64,000 bases of DNA from DASQPA01 sp963756455 (GCA_963756455.1 CAVWNC010000001.1:992001-1056000); one strand, 5' to 3'. Counted from the stretch's first letter, positions 8,795 to 17,979 are shown. Numbers and translations are program-made. The notes: generated by a model from the letters alone, not told the origin.

Positions 8795-10749
8795 AGAGAG
8801 GTGCGGCCACGGACGGCGCCTACGTCCTCTTCGATCTCCGGATCGGCCGCTCCCACTCAAAGTACAGGATGCAGGCGAGCGTTTCCCCCTCGGGAGGTGC
8901 CTCGGAAGTTCTCAAGCTTCCATCCGCTGTCGCCCAGGTCTCTGGTCACGCCGGCGATCGTAAAGGCCGCAGCAACCGCGATGTACGGCCGCCCCAGATA
9001 GAGCTCCCCAAGGACAAGAAGGCTTTCGGGGAAGCTCTCTATCGCGCGGTGTTCACCGGCCGCATCGGTCGCCTGTTCGGCGAAAGTGTCGCGCGCCTCG
9101 CTCCGGGGCAAACTCTCAGACTTCGCTTGCACTTGGACGACGTACCGGAACTCTCCCGTATCGCCTGGGAGTACCTACGCGATCCGGACCGGGGGCGGTT
9201 TCTCGCTCAAACCTCCCATATCTCGATCGTGCGCTACCTCGGTGCCCTCGATCCGGGTCGTCCGCTTCCAAGCGCGCCGCCACTCGAGGTCGTCGTGGTC
9301 ATTGCGCAGCCTAAAGATCGGCCCAAGCTCGCAGCTTCGGAAGAGTGGGAGCACATCCGCGCCGCGCTCGGGGGGAAGTCATTTTCACGGCGAGCCCACC
9401 TGGAGGTTCTCGCCAATGCGACATTCGAGGCATTGGCGGAGAGAATCCACCGCGGGCCTTGTCACGTTCTCCACTTCCTTGGTCATGGCTCCTTCGACTT
9501 AGAGGCACAGACCGGGATGTTGCTCTTCGAGGACGGCCATGGCAACGGCGTACCTATCGATGCCGGTCGGTTCAGCGCTCTTCTTTCCGAGAGCGAGGTC
9601 CGTCTCGTCGTCCTCAATACCTGCCGAGGGGCAGAGCATTCGGAGGACGATGCATTCTCCGGTGTGGCGCAGGATCTCGTTCGCAAAGGGATGCCGGCCG
9701 TCATCGCGATGCAGTCCGACATCACCGATGAGGCAGCGGTCCGTTTCGCCAGGAAATTTTACCGGCAGATCGCCGACGGAAAGCCGATCGATTTCGGGCT
9801 GGCGCAGGCCCGGCGGGATCTCTATTTCCACGGAGATGACGTCGAGTGGGGAACACCTGCCCTGTATACGTGTGCTCCGGACGGGCACCTGTTCAATGTC
9901 GCGCCCCGGGATTGGGGAGAGCGCCTCAAGGAGGCTATGGCGCGTCCGGCGGTCCTCGCTGCAGCTGGACTGATTGGGGGAGCGATCGCGGTCGGGCTGC
10001 CCTCTCAGAAGGTCCCGACGCCTTCCGGTCCGCCTCTGGCTTCCGCGATTCCATTGGTCCCCGCGAGCCCCCAGTGCCCGGCACCACCTGGCACGGACAT
10101 CCGCTTCCGGCTGATTCCGAAGGGGACGTTCACGATGGGCTCCAACAGGAAAGGCGAAAAGCCAAGCCACAGGGTGACGATCACGAAGCCCTTTTGCCTC
10201 GGGCAATCAGAAGTGACCCGGCGGCAATGGACACAGGTGATGAGCGGCAGCGCGAATCCGCGACAGCAGCCGAGCGACGAGCTTCCCATCACCGGTGTTT
10301 CCTGGGATCAAGCGCATCAGTTCGTCGCCAGGCTGAACGAGACCACGGAGCGTCCGCGTTTTCGCCTACCTACAGAGGCGGAATGGGAGTATGCGGCTCG
10401 GGCGGGCTCCGTCACCCCCTATAGCTTCGGCGATGATTTCTCGAAGCTCACCCGCTATGGCAACTGTGGCAATGGCCGCGCGGCCCCAGTCCATCAACTT
10501 CAGCCCAATCCCTGGGATCTATACGATATGCACGGGAATGTCTGGGAATGGGTAGAAGATTGGTATGGCGCGTACTCGGACGCCTCCGCGGTCGACCCCA
10601 AGGGACCTGCTGAAGGCGAAGAAAGGGTCCGGCGCGGGGGTGGATTCGAATCGAGTGCCGATAATTGTAGGTCGGCGGCGCGCAAGGCGGCGAGGCCTTT
10701 CAAACAGATGCGCAACGTAGGCTTCCGCATCGTCGAAGACCTGAACTAA
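8791..10749 (+). CDS. CHAT protease - transmembrane - SUMF1/FGE-like fusion protein
   Basis: 652 aa, GTG start overlapping the preceding stop. Residues 1 to about 375 form a CHAT caspase-like domain, with probable catalytic His232 in LHFLGHGS and Cys278 in VVLNTCRG. One hydrophobic segment follows at about 388-405, then a Pro-rich linker. Residues about 433-650 are a formylglycine-generating-enzyme-like (SUMF1) domain: FRLIPKGTFTMGS, LPTEAEWEYAARAG, MHGNVWEWVEDW, then NCRSAARK near the end. In signalling contexts such domains often act as binding modules rather than sulfatase activators. The layout suggests a cytoplasmic protease tethered to an outward-facing sensor domain. It is the last gene of the operon; a hairpin follows. 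Confidence 0.85.
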   Translation: MKRGAATDGAYVLFDLRIGRSHSKYRMQASVSPSGGASEVLKLPSAVAQVSGHAGDRKGRSNRDVRPPQIELPKDKKAFGEALYRAVFTGRIGRLFGESVARLAPGQTLRLRLHLDDVPELSRIAWEYLRDPDRGRFLAQTSHISIVRYLGALDPGRPLPSAPPLEVVVVIAQPKDRPKLAASEEWEHIRAALGGKSFSRRAHLEVLANATFEALAERIHRGPCHVLHFLGHGSFDLEAQTGMLLFEDGHGNGVPIDAGRFSALLSESEVRLVVLNTCRGAEHSEDDAFSGVAQDLVRKGMPAVIAMQSDITDEAAVRFARKFYRQIADGKPIDFGLAQARRDLYFHGDDVEWGTPALYTCAPDGHLFNVAPRDWGERLKEAMARPAVLAAAGLIGGAIAVGLPSQKVPTPSGPPLASAIPLVPASPQCPAPPGTDIRFRLIPKGTFTMGSNRKGEKPSHRVTITKPFCLGQSEVTRRQWTQVMSGSANPRQQPSDELPITGVSWDQAHQFVARLNETTERPRFRLPTEAEWEYAARAGSVTPYSFGDDFSKLTRYGNCGNGRAAPVHQLQPNPWDLYDMHGNVWEWVEDWYGAYSDASAVDPKGPAEGEERVRRGGGFESSADNCRSAARKAARPFKQMRNVGFRIVEDLN

Positions 10750-10754
10750 AAGAA

Positions 10755-10777
10755 AGGGCGGCCTCTCCGGCCGCCCT
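10755..10777. terminator. Hairpin terminator between convergent genes
   Basis: A perfect 9-bp stem (AGGGCGGCC / GGCCGCCCT) with a 5-nt loop lies 5 nt after the CHAT-fusion stop and 30 nt before the M28 stop. Read on the minus strand it is followed by a T-rich tail (TTCTTTT), so it is a good intrinsic terminator for the minus-strand genes. It may also stop plus-strand transcription, with a weaker tail. Confidence 0.7.
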
Positions 10778-10807
10778 CTCCTGCCCATCGAAACCCTTTC
10801 GTTCTCT

Positions 10808-12607
10808 CTACCGCCCGCCGTGCCCCTCCGTTCCCGTCCCCACCGCCGCCAACGCTTTCTTTCTCGCCGCCTCGAACTCGTCGCCGTGGTTCCAGGTGGG
10901 GAGGGTGGGGTTCTGGGCGATGGTGAGGCCGGCGTAGAAGCCGAGCTGGGCGTCCTCGACCATGCCGTCGTAGTTCCATTTGGGGTCGAACTGGTCGCTC
11001 GGCTGGTGGTAGCGGTGGGCCTCGTAGTCCGCGTCCTGCTCCTCTCCCCACTTCTTGCCGTGCTCGCGGGAGTCGATGCCGGGATTGATGTAGAGCGCGG
11101 GGACGCCGATCTTCGCGAAGTTGAATTGATCGGAACGGTAGAAGAAGCCGCGATCGGGGAACTGGTCGCCCTGGACAGTCCGTCCCTGGCGCGCGGCGAC
11201 CGCCTGGACGATTCGGTCGAGCGAGGACTTGCCGAGCCCGATGTAGGTGACGTCGCGGGTTTTGCCGAGGACGTTGCCGCCGTCGTAGTTGATGTTGACG
11301 GCGATCTTTCCCGGCGGGAAGGTGGGGTGCTCGGCGTAGTACTGGGAGCCCAGGAGACCCTGCTCCTCGGCGGCCACGAAGAGGATGAGCACCGAGCGGC
11401 GCGGCCGCTCCGGGAGCGCGGCGAAGGCACGGGCGATGGCGAGCACCTGGGCGTCGCCCGCCGCGTTGTCGATCGCCCCGTTGTAGATCTTGTCGCCCGA
11501 GGCGTCGGGCTTGCCGATTCCTAAGTGGTCGTGGTGGGCGGTAAAGATCACCACCTCGTCCTTGAGCTTGGGATCGCTGCCGCGGAGGAGCCCGGCGACG
11601 TTCGCCGTCTTCACCCGCTCGACTTTATTGTGGAGGGTAAGAGACGTCGTAATCCCGAGCGGCACCGGCTTGAAGTCGCGGCTCCGCGCCTGGGCGACGA
11701 GCTTGTCCAGATCCTGGCCGCCGGCTTTCACCAGCCGGCGCATGGCGTCCTCGGTCGTCCAGCCTTTGACCTGGATCTGCGGCTGGCCGGGGAGCGCGGG
11801 GAGGTCGAACTTCTCACCCGACCAGGAGGTCTGCACCACCTGCCAGGGATAGCCCGCCGAGGGCGTGGTGTGGATGATGATGCATCCCGCCGCTCCCTGG
11901 CGCGCCGCGCTCTCGTACTTGTAGGTCCAGCGGCCGTAGTAGAGCCGGCGCTTGCCCTCGAAGAGCTTGGGGTCCCAGTCGGGGTCGTTGTTGAGCATGA
12001 CGACGACCTTGCCCTTCAAGTCCATCCCCTTGAAGTCGTCCCACTGGTACTCCGGGGCCTGGATGCCATAGCCGACGAAGACCAGGGGGGCGTTGTCGAG
12101 CACCGCCTTCTCGCTCTCGACGCCGGACGCCGCGATGTAGTCGTCCGAGCGCTTCAAGGCGACCGTCTCGCCGCCCGCCTTGAAATCCCAGGTGTCGGGC
12201 ATCGTGGCGGCAATGCCGACCATCTCGAACGGCTGCTGCCAGGCGCCGCCCGGGCCGCCGGGCTCGTAGCCGAGCGACTCGAGCGATGTCTGGAGGTAGA
12301 GCCGGGCGAGCTCGTCGCCGCGGCTCGAAGGGCCACGGCCCTCGAGCAGGTCGTCCGCCAGGTAGCGGATGGGGGCCTCCAGGCTGCCGCGCTGGATCGC
12401 CCGGGCCGCCCGCTCGGCGCCCGGGGGCATCGGCAGCGCGGCGGCATTGGCGGCGGTGGCGGCATTGGCGGTGGCAGCCGCTTTCGGCGCTGGGGGAGCG
12501 GAGGGAGCGGGGGGCGGGGCGGCGGCCAGGAGCAGCAGGGCGGCGGCCGGGATCAGGGTGAGACCGACGGCCGTCCGGAGTCTTATGCTCTGCATCGCGC
12601 TCTGCAT
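10808..12607 (-). CDS. Secreted M28-family metallopeptidase with PA domain
   Basis: 599 aa. A hydrophobic signal sequence and an Ala/Pro-rich stretch are followed by a PA-type insert (about 130-310, containing VFVGYGIQAPEYQWDDFKG). The M28 catalytic core has the zinc-site motifs TAHHDHLG, GAIDNAAG and AAEEQGLLG. M28 enzymes are exopeptidases using two zinc ions; the PA domain is common in secreted members. An ATG 4 codons in would also serve as start. The gene follows two propeller genes on the same strand after 97 bp and ends at the hairpin at 10755-10777. It was probably exported to digest peptides outside the cell. Confidence 0.9.
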   Translation of the reverse strand: MQSAMQSIRLRTAVGLTLIPAAALLLLAAAPPPAPSAPPAPKAAATANAATAANAAALPMPPGAERAARAIQRGSLEAPIRYLADDLLEGRGPSSRGDELARLYLQTSLESLGYEPGGPGGAWQQPFEMVGIAATMPDTWDFKAGGETVALKRSDDYIAASGVESEKAVLDNAPLVFVGYGIQAPEYQWDDFKGMDLKGKVVVMLNNDPDWDPKLFEGKRRLYYGRWTYKYESAARQGAAGCIIIHTTPSAGYPWQVVQTSWSGEKFDLPALPGQPQIQVKGWTTEDAMRRLVKAGGQDLDKLVAQARSRDFKPVPLGITTSLTLHNKVERVKTANVAGLLRGSDPKLKDEVVIFTAHHDHLGIGKPDASGDKIYNGAIDNAAGDAQVLAIARAFAALPERPRRSVLILFVAAEEQGLLGSQYYAEHPTFPPGKIAVNINYDGGNVLGKTRDVTYIGLGKSSLDRIVQAVAARQGRTVQGDQFPDRGFFYRSDQFNFAKIGVPALYINPGIDSREHGKKWGEEQDADYEAHRYHQPSDQFDPKWNYDGMVEDAQLGFYAGLTIAQNPTLPTWNHGDEFEAARKKALAAVGTGTEGHGGR

Positions 12608-12704
12608 CAGTTCGTTCTCCTTGTCGAGGGATCGTCGTTCTCGACGTGCGCGGAGACTTTAGCACCGGGAGCGAGAGCGCGGGTCTTTGGACCCGGGTGC
12701 CGCC

Positions 12705-14477
12705 TTACAACTTCAGCTTGTAGACCCCGCTCCCGGAGGTGGCGGCGTAGAGGATGTGATGTTGGACGTCGAGCACCAGGCTGCTGGCGGGGGTGCCGGC
12801 GTAGAGGATCTGAGATTGGGCATCGATCACCGGGCTGCGCCCGAAGGTGCCCGGCGGGAGGCCCGTGCCCAGCGGTTGCCAGGTGGTGCCGCCGTCGGCG
12901 CTCACGTACACCCCGGCCCCTTCGACTCCCGCGAAGATGCGCCGGGTGCCGGGCTCGGCGACGAGGACGGGAACCCCTCCGCTCGGCAGCGGGCCACCGA
13001 GCGCCCAGTGGAGCCCCCGGTCCCCGCTCCGGTAGACCCCCAGGCCGGTGGTACCCGCGTAAAGCTTCCGGGGCGCGGCCAGATCGACGAGGAGCGAGTT
13101 GCTGCCGAGCTGCGGATTGCTCCACAGCGCGAAGGTCTGGCCGGAATTGGTGCTGCGGAGGATCTGCCCCTCGCTCGCGGCATAGCCGGTCGAGGGCAGG
13201 GAGGGGTCGAAGGCGATGGCGTCGAGCGTCGAGAACCCATTCAGGCACTGCAGGCTCTTGCCGGCATCGGACGTCCGGAGCGCGAGGCAGTACTGGTTGC
13301 AGAGGCGAAAATCGAAGTCGATGCCGAGGAAGAGCGTGCTCGTCTCGGGGGCGAAGGTGAGGAGCGTCGGGGTGTTGCAGAGGCCGAGACCGGCGACGTC
13401 CGAGAAATCGGCGATCTTCGTGAAGTGGGCGCCGGCGTCGTCGCTCCGCGCGAGCCCGCTTCCCTGGACCCCGACATAGACCCGTGCCGGGTCTTGGGGA
13501 TCGACGGCGACGGCGGTGACGGTCAGGGGCAGGTGCAGGGAAACGAGGCCGGTGCTGCTGTCGTGCCAGGAGGCGCCGCCGTCCAGGCTCTTGAGCAGGC
13601 CCTCCCCGCCGGTGCCGGCATAGAGGGTCCCGGAGGGAGCGACGGCGAACGCCGTCACCGTGAATTCCGGCAACGCCGGGAGGGGATCGAAAGTCTCGCC
13701 GTCGTCGACGCTCCGAAAGGCGGTCTCGTCGACCACCGCATAGAAAGTGCCGGGGGTCGACGGGTCCGCGACCAGGCTGGTGATCGTGGAGCTCGTCCCC
13801 GCATGGAAGCCGGCGCTCTTGTCGGACCAGGTCATCCCGCCGTCGGTGCTCTTGAAGAGGCCGAGCTTCCCGGTGAGGCCGGCGAGAATCGTCCTGTCGC
13901 TCCCGGTCGCCAGGGCGCCGACCGCGGCCTTGGCCGGAAGCCCACCCTCGGCGAGACCCCAGCGCCGGCCGCCGTTCTGGCTGATGTAGAGCCCCGAGTA
14001 GGTGCCGGCGTAGAGCCGGGACGGGATCTGCGGATCGAGGGCGAGAGCGAGGATGACCTGGGGCGTCACGGGATCGAGCCCGGAGCCGAACCGCGTCCAC
14101 TCCGCCCCCGCGGTCACCGTCTTGTAGAAACCCCCGTCGGTTCCGGCGTAGACGACGCTCGCGTTCTGCGGATCGACCACGAGGGCCCGCACCGTGAGGT
14201 CACCGAGGCCGCCGGAAGCCGCGCTCCAACTCTGCCCGCCATCCCCGCTCCGGAACACTCCACCGCCCAGCATCCCGGCGTAGACCGCCTGGGCGTTCGA
14301 GGGAGCGAGGGCGAAGACGTCGACGATGCCGCCCTCGGGTCCGAGCGGCGTCCAGGTCTGGGCGGCGAGCGGCGCGATCTGCCCGAGAACGCCGAGAACG
14401 CCGAGAACGCCGAGCACCCCGAAAACGAGGGCGGCACGGGTGAAGAGCGGGAACCGCTGACAGAGTCGTAGGCGCAT
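12705..14477 (-). CDS. Secreted Asp-box (BNR) beta-propeller protein, shorter paralogue
   Basis: 590 aa. A signal peptide with an expanded GVLGVLGVLGVLG core precedes repeated propeller blades carrying Asp-box motifs such as SGDGGQSW, STDGGMTW, SVDDGETF, SLDGGASW and SADGGTTW. These folds bind ligands or proteins outside the cell; no enzyme residues are evident. TGGAGGAG lies just upstream of ATG 14477. It is a close tandem paralogue of the gene 31 bp upstream but lacks a block of about 80-90 residues in the middle. Near the C-terminus a short unit (LYAGTPASS / LYAATSGSG) is duplicated. Confidence 0.85.
   Translation of the reverse strand: MRLRLCQRFPLFTRAALVFGVLGVLGVLGVLGQIAPLAAQTWTPLGPEGGIVDVFALAPSNAQAVYAGMLGGGVFRSGDGGQSWSAASGGLGDLTVRALVVDPQNASVVYAGTDGGFYKTVTAGAEWTRFGSGLDPVTPQVILALALDPQIPSRLYAGTYSGLYISQNGGRRWGLAEGGLPAKAAVGALATGSDRTILAGLTGKLGLFKSTDGGMTWSDKSAGFHAGTSSTITSLVADPSTPGTFYAVVDETAFRSVDDGETFDPLPALPEFTVTAFAVAPSGTLYAGTGGEGLLKSLDGGASWHDSSTGLVSLHLPLTVTAVAVDPQDPARVYVGVQGSGLARSDDAGAHFTKIADFSDVAGLGLCNTPTLLTFAPETSTLFLGIDFDFRLCNQYCLALRTSDAGKSLQCLNGFSTLDAIAFDPSLPSTGYAASEGQILRSTNSGQTFALWSNPQLGSNSLLVDLAAPRKLYAGTTGLGVYRSGDRGLHWALGGPLPSGGVPVLVAEPGTRRIFAGVEGAGVYVSADGGTTWQPLGTGLPPGTFGRSPVIDAQSQILYAGTPASSLVLDVQHHILYAATSGSGVYKLKL
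14383..14418. repeat. 9-bp tandem repeat inside a signal peptide
   Basis: Three perfect copies and one imperfect copy of CCGAGAACG (plus strand) encode the repeated Gly-Val-Leu core of the signal peptide of the propeller gene at 12705-14477. The paralogue next door has a shorter, imperfect version, consistent with replication slippage after the duplication. Confidence 0.8.
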
Positions 14478-14508
14478 GAGGCTCCTCCACGAGAGTGTCT
14501 GTTTGTTT

Positions 14509-16524
14509 TTAGTGTCCGGACCCGCCGAGCTCCAGCTTGTAGACCCCGCTCCCGGCCGTGCCGGCGTAGAGGATGCGGTGCCGGGCGTCGAGCACCAGGC
14601 TGCTCCCGAAGGTCCCCGGAGGAAAGCCGGCGCCCAGCGGCTGCCAGGTGGTGCCGCCGTCGGCGCTCACGTACACCGCGCCCCCCTGGACTCCGGCGAA
14701 GATGCGCCGGGTGCCGGGCTCGGCGAGGAGGACGGGAACGGTCCCGGGCGGGAGGAGACCGGCGAGGGCGAAGTGGAGACCGCGGTCCGCGCTCCTGAAG
14801 ACCCCCGAAAAGTTGGTGCCCGTATAAAGCTTCTGCGGCGCGGCCGGATCCACCAGGAGCGAGGTGCTGCCGATCTGCGGGTTGCTCCAGAGCGCGAAGG
14901 TCCGGCCGAAATTGGTGCTTAGGAAGAGCTGCCCATCGCTCGCGGCATAGCCGGTCGCGGGGGCGGAGGGGTCGAAGGCGATCGCGTCCAAGGTCGAGAG
15001 CCCGTTCAGGCACTGGAGGCTTTTGCCGGCGTCGGACGTGCGGAGCGCCAGGCAGTACTGATTGCAGAGGCGGAAATCGAAGTCGATGCCGATGAAGAGG
15101 TCGCTCGTTCCCGGGGCGAAGGTGAGGAGCGTCGGCGTGTTGCAGAGGCCGAGGCCGGAGACGTCCGAGAAGTCGGCGATCTTCAGGAAGTGGGCGCCGA
15201 AGTCGTCGCTCCGCGCGAGACCACTCCCTTGTACGCCGGCATAGACCCGCTCCGGATGCAGGGGATCGACGGCGACGGTGGTAGCGGTCAGGGTCGTCTC
15301 CACGGTGACGAGCCCGGCGCTGCTGTCCTGCCAGGAGACGCCGCCGTCGAGGCTCTTCTGGATACCCTCCCCGACGACCCCGGCATAGAGCATCGCCGGG
15401 TTTTTCGGATCGAGGCTGAGCGACGTGATGTCGCTCGCCAGGAGTCCGTGGCTCGCATCCTGCCAGGCGCCGGCACCGGCGGGGAGCCGGAGGACGCCGC
15501 GGCCCTCGGCGCCGGCGAGGAGAGTGCCGTCCGGCACTGCCGGCAGCGTCGCGACCGCCGTGGCGGCGAACGCCGGGGAGACCGCTCCGGGCGTCGGCTG
15601 GACCAGCCGGGTGAAGCTCATCCCATGGTCGACGCTCACCAGCACCCCGCGCTTGTCGGTGGCGGCATAGAGGGCCCCCGAGGGAGATACGGCGAGCGCG
15701 GCCACGGTCAATTCCGGCGGGGCGGGAAGGGGATCGAAGGTCTCGCCGTCGTCGACGCTCCGAAAGGCGGTATTTTCGATCACCGCGTAGAAAGTGCCCG
15801 GGGTCGAAGGGTCGGCGATCAGGCTGTTGAACGTCGAGAACGTTCCCGCATGAAGGCCGGTGCTCTTGTCGGACCAGGTCACCCCCCCGTCGGTGCTCTT
15901 GAAGAGGCCGAGCAACTCGGTGAAGCCGGCGAGGATCGTCCCGTCCTGCCCGGTCGCGAGGGCGGCGACGAAGGCGTTGTGGGTGGGCAGCCCCCCGGCG
16001 GCAGGGGCCCAGCGCCGGCCGCCGTTCCGGCTGATCGAGAGCCCCGAGTAGGTGCCGGCGTAGATCCGGGACGGGACCTGGGGGTCGAGGGCCAACGAGA
16101 GGATCTGGGGAGTCAGGGGATGGAGACCGGGGCCGAACCGCATCCAGCCCACCCCCGCGGTCACGGTCTTGTAGAAGCCATTGTCGGTACCGGCATAGAC
16201 GACGCTCGCGTTCTGCGGGTCGACCACGAGGGCGCGCACCGTGAAGTTGCCGAGGCTGCCGGAAGCCGCGCTCCAGGTTTGCCCGCCATCCGCGCTCCGG
16301 AAGACCCCGCCGCCCTGCATCCCGGCATAGACCACCTGGGCGTTCGAGGGAGCGAGAGCGAAGACGTTGACGATGCCGCCCTCGGGTCCGAGCGGCGTCC
16401 AGGTCTGGGCGGCGAGCGGCGCGGTCTGCCCGGAAACGCCGAGAAAAACGCCGAGAACGAGGGCGGCGAAGCCGGAACGGGGGAAGAGCGAGAGCAGCGG
16501 GCGGAGATGGGAGCGTGAGCGCAT
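14509..16524 (-). CDS. Secreted Asp-box (BNR) beta-propeller protein, longer paralogue
   Basis: 671 aa, with a signal peptide ending near PLAAQTW, then propeller blades with Asp-box motifs (SADGGQTW, STDGGVTW, SVDDGETF, SVDHGMSF, SLDGGVSW, SADGGTTW). It is nearly collinear with the 590-aa protein downstream but has an extra two-blade segment (roughly residues 290-380). GGAGG precedes ATG 16524. The mature N-terminus (QTWTPLGPEGGIV) is almost identical in both, pointing to recent duplication or gene conversion. No catalytic role is visible. An AT-rich stretch upstream (TATAAA on the minus strand, 16551-16556) could be a -10 element, weakly supported. Confidence 0.85.
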   Translation of the reverse strand: MRSRSHLRPLLSLFPRSGFAALVLGVFLGVSGQTAPLAAQTWTPLGPEGGIVNVFALAPSNAQVVYAGMQGGGVFRSADGGQTWSAASGSLGNFTVRALVVDPQNASVVYAGTDNGFYKTVTAGVGWMRFGPGLHPLTPQILSLALDPQVPSRIYAGTYSGLSISRNGGRRWAPAAGGLPTHNAFVAALATGQDGTILAGFTELLGLFKSTDGGVTWSDKSTGLHAGTFSTFNSLIADPSTPGTFYAVIENTAFRSVDDGETFDPLPAPPELTVAALAVSPSGALYAATDKRGVLVSVDHGMSFTRLVQPTPGAVSPAFAATAVATLPAVPDGTLLAGAEGRGVLRLPAGAGAWQDASHGLLASDITSLSLDPKNPAMLYAGVVGEGIQKSLDGGVSWQDSSAGLVTVETTLTATTVAVDPLHPERVYAGVQGSGLARSDDFGAHFLKIADFSDVSGLGLCNTPTLLTFAPGTSDLFIGIDFDFRLCNQYCLALRTSDAGKSLQCLNGLSTLDAIAFDPSAPATGYAASDGQLFLSTNFGRTFALWSNPQIGSTSLLVDPAAPQKLYTGTNFSGVFRSADRGLHFALAGLLPPGTVPVLLAEPGTRRIFAGVQGGAVYVSADGGTTWQPLGAGFPPGTFGSSLVLDARHRILYAGTAGSGVYKLELGGSGH

Positions 16525-16638
16525 GGGGTTCCTCCTCGAAGGTGTCTACCTTTTATAGCATAGATATTCTAGGTATCGGAAGCCCAGACGTTCCCCATGA
16601 GGGCAGTGCCGGCCCCGCGCCGAACCGCCGCCGGAAAG

Positions 16639-17979
16639 CTAGTCGGCGAGAACCCGCCCCTTGGTCTCGATGGCCCAGGGGAGGAGAAGGAGCCCGGCGA
16701 TGGGGACGAAGCCGACCCAGAAGAGGGCGGTGATCGCGCTCGTCAGCGAGTTGGCGCCGCGGGCGGCGATGCTGCCGACTAAGATGGGGCCGGCGGCGGC
16801 GATCACCCGGCCGATGTTGTAGCAGAAGCCCGAGCCGGTGCCGCGGAGACGGGTGGGGAAGAGCTCCGGCAGGTAGTAGGTGAAGCTCCCGAAGACCCCG
16901 AAGACCGTGAGGCCGATCCAGAAGTACATGACGAGCCGCGTCTCGGGCTGGAGGTCGAGCCCGAAGGTCGCGAGGATCGCCGCTCCCGAGGCCGCGAAGT
17001 AGAGCGCGAACATCATCTTGCGGCCGAGGTACTTGGCGGCCGGGATGGTCAGGAGAGTGCCGAGCAGGCCGCCCCAGTTGAAGTAGTTGGTGGCGGTCTT
17101 CTTCCATCCCTCGACGAGCGCCAGGGTCGCCGCGCGGTCGAGCCCGCGCAGTTGCGCCTCCGCCTGGGCGAGGCCGGTCGCCACGACCGGGATGAAGGCG
17201 TTGCAGCTCCACCAGGCGATGAGCGCGACGACCGCCATGCAGAAGCCGGCGAGGGTGATCCTCCGCAGCTCCGGGGAGAACAGCTCGCGCAGACGCGGCG
17301 GCGCCGCGTTCGCGGCCGCCTGCTTCCAGCGCTCCGGCTCCTTGACGAACATCCGCACCAGGAAGGCCATGGCGGCGGGGATCAGGCCGGAGAGGAAGAC
17401 ATAGCGCCAGGAGACCTCGGGCGAGGCTTTAAAATAGTTGCCGGCAATCTGGAAGTTGATGAAGGTGACGAGGAAGATGCCCATGGGGGCCGAGGTATAG
17501 AGGAGGGCGCCGGCCTCCACCCGTCGCTTCTCCGGCACCACCTCGGCGACCATCGACGCCCCCGCCGCCCACTCGCCGCCGATCCCCAGGCTCGCGACCA
17601 CCCGGCAGAGCGCCAGCACCCAGAGGTTGGGGGCGAAGGCGCAGGCCGCGGTGCCCAGGGCGTAGAGCAGCATCGTCAGCATGAGCGTGCGGGTCCGCCC
17701 CAGCCGGTCGGCTACCTGGCCGAAGAAGATGCCGCCGACCGCCCAGCCGAGGAGGAGGATCGAGGTGAGATAGCCCGTCCACTGGAGAGTCGCCACCTTG
17801 GCGGCGGGCGAGCCGATCTGCAGGTGGAGGAGGGTGGGGACGCAGTTGGGGGCGACGAAATTGAACAGCAGGCCGTCGAAGATGTCGAAGCCCCAGCCCA
17901 GCCAGGCGGCGAGCAGCACCGTCCACTGGTAGCCGTTCATGTCGAGCACGCGGCGACCCGCGGGCGAGGTGACGGTCAT
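16639..17979 (-). CDS. MFS transporter, aromatic/organic acid:H+ symporter type
   Basis: 446 aa with about 12 hydrophobic segments. Membrane segment 1 contains GWGFDIFDGLLFNFVAP, the charged pattern typical of the AAHS / metabolite:H+ symporter branch. The loop 2-3 signature is present (GQVADRLGRTRTL), as is a central loop rich in charged residues. The likely role is proton-driven import of an organic acid. It is divergent from the cox-type operon, with about 140 bp between starts, so the two could share regulation and substrate. That is inference. It lies upstream of the propeller genes on the same strand. Confidence 0.85.
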   Translation of the reverse strand: MTVTSPAGRRVLDMNGYQWTVLLAAWLGWGFDIFDGLLFNFVAPNCVPTLLHLQIGSPAAKVATLQWTGYLTSILLLGWAVGGIFFGQVADRLGRTRTLMLTMLLYALGTAACAFAPNLWVLALCRVVASLGIGGEWAAGASMVAEVVPEKRRVEAGALLYTSAPMGIFLVTFINFQIAGNYFKASPEVSWRYVFLSGLIPAAMAFLVRMFVKEPERWKQAAANAAPPRLRELFSPELRRITLAGFCMAVVALIAWWSCNAFIPVVATGLAQAEAQLRGLDRAATLALVEGWKKTATNYFNWGGLLGTLLTIPAAKYLGRKMMFALYFAASGAAILATFGLDLQPETRLVMYFWIGLTVFGVFGSFTYYLPELFPTRLRGTGSGFCYNIGRVIAAAGPILVGSIAARGANSLTSAITALFWVGFVPIAGLLLLPWAIETKGRVLAD

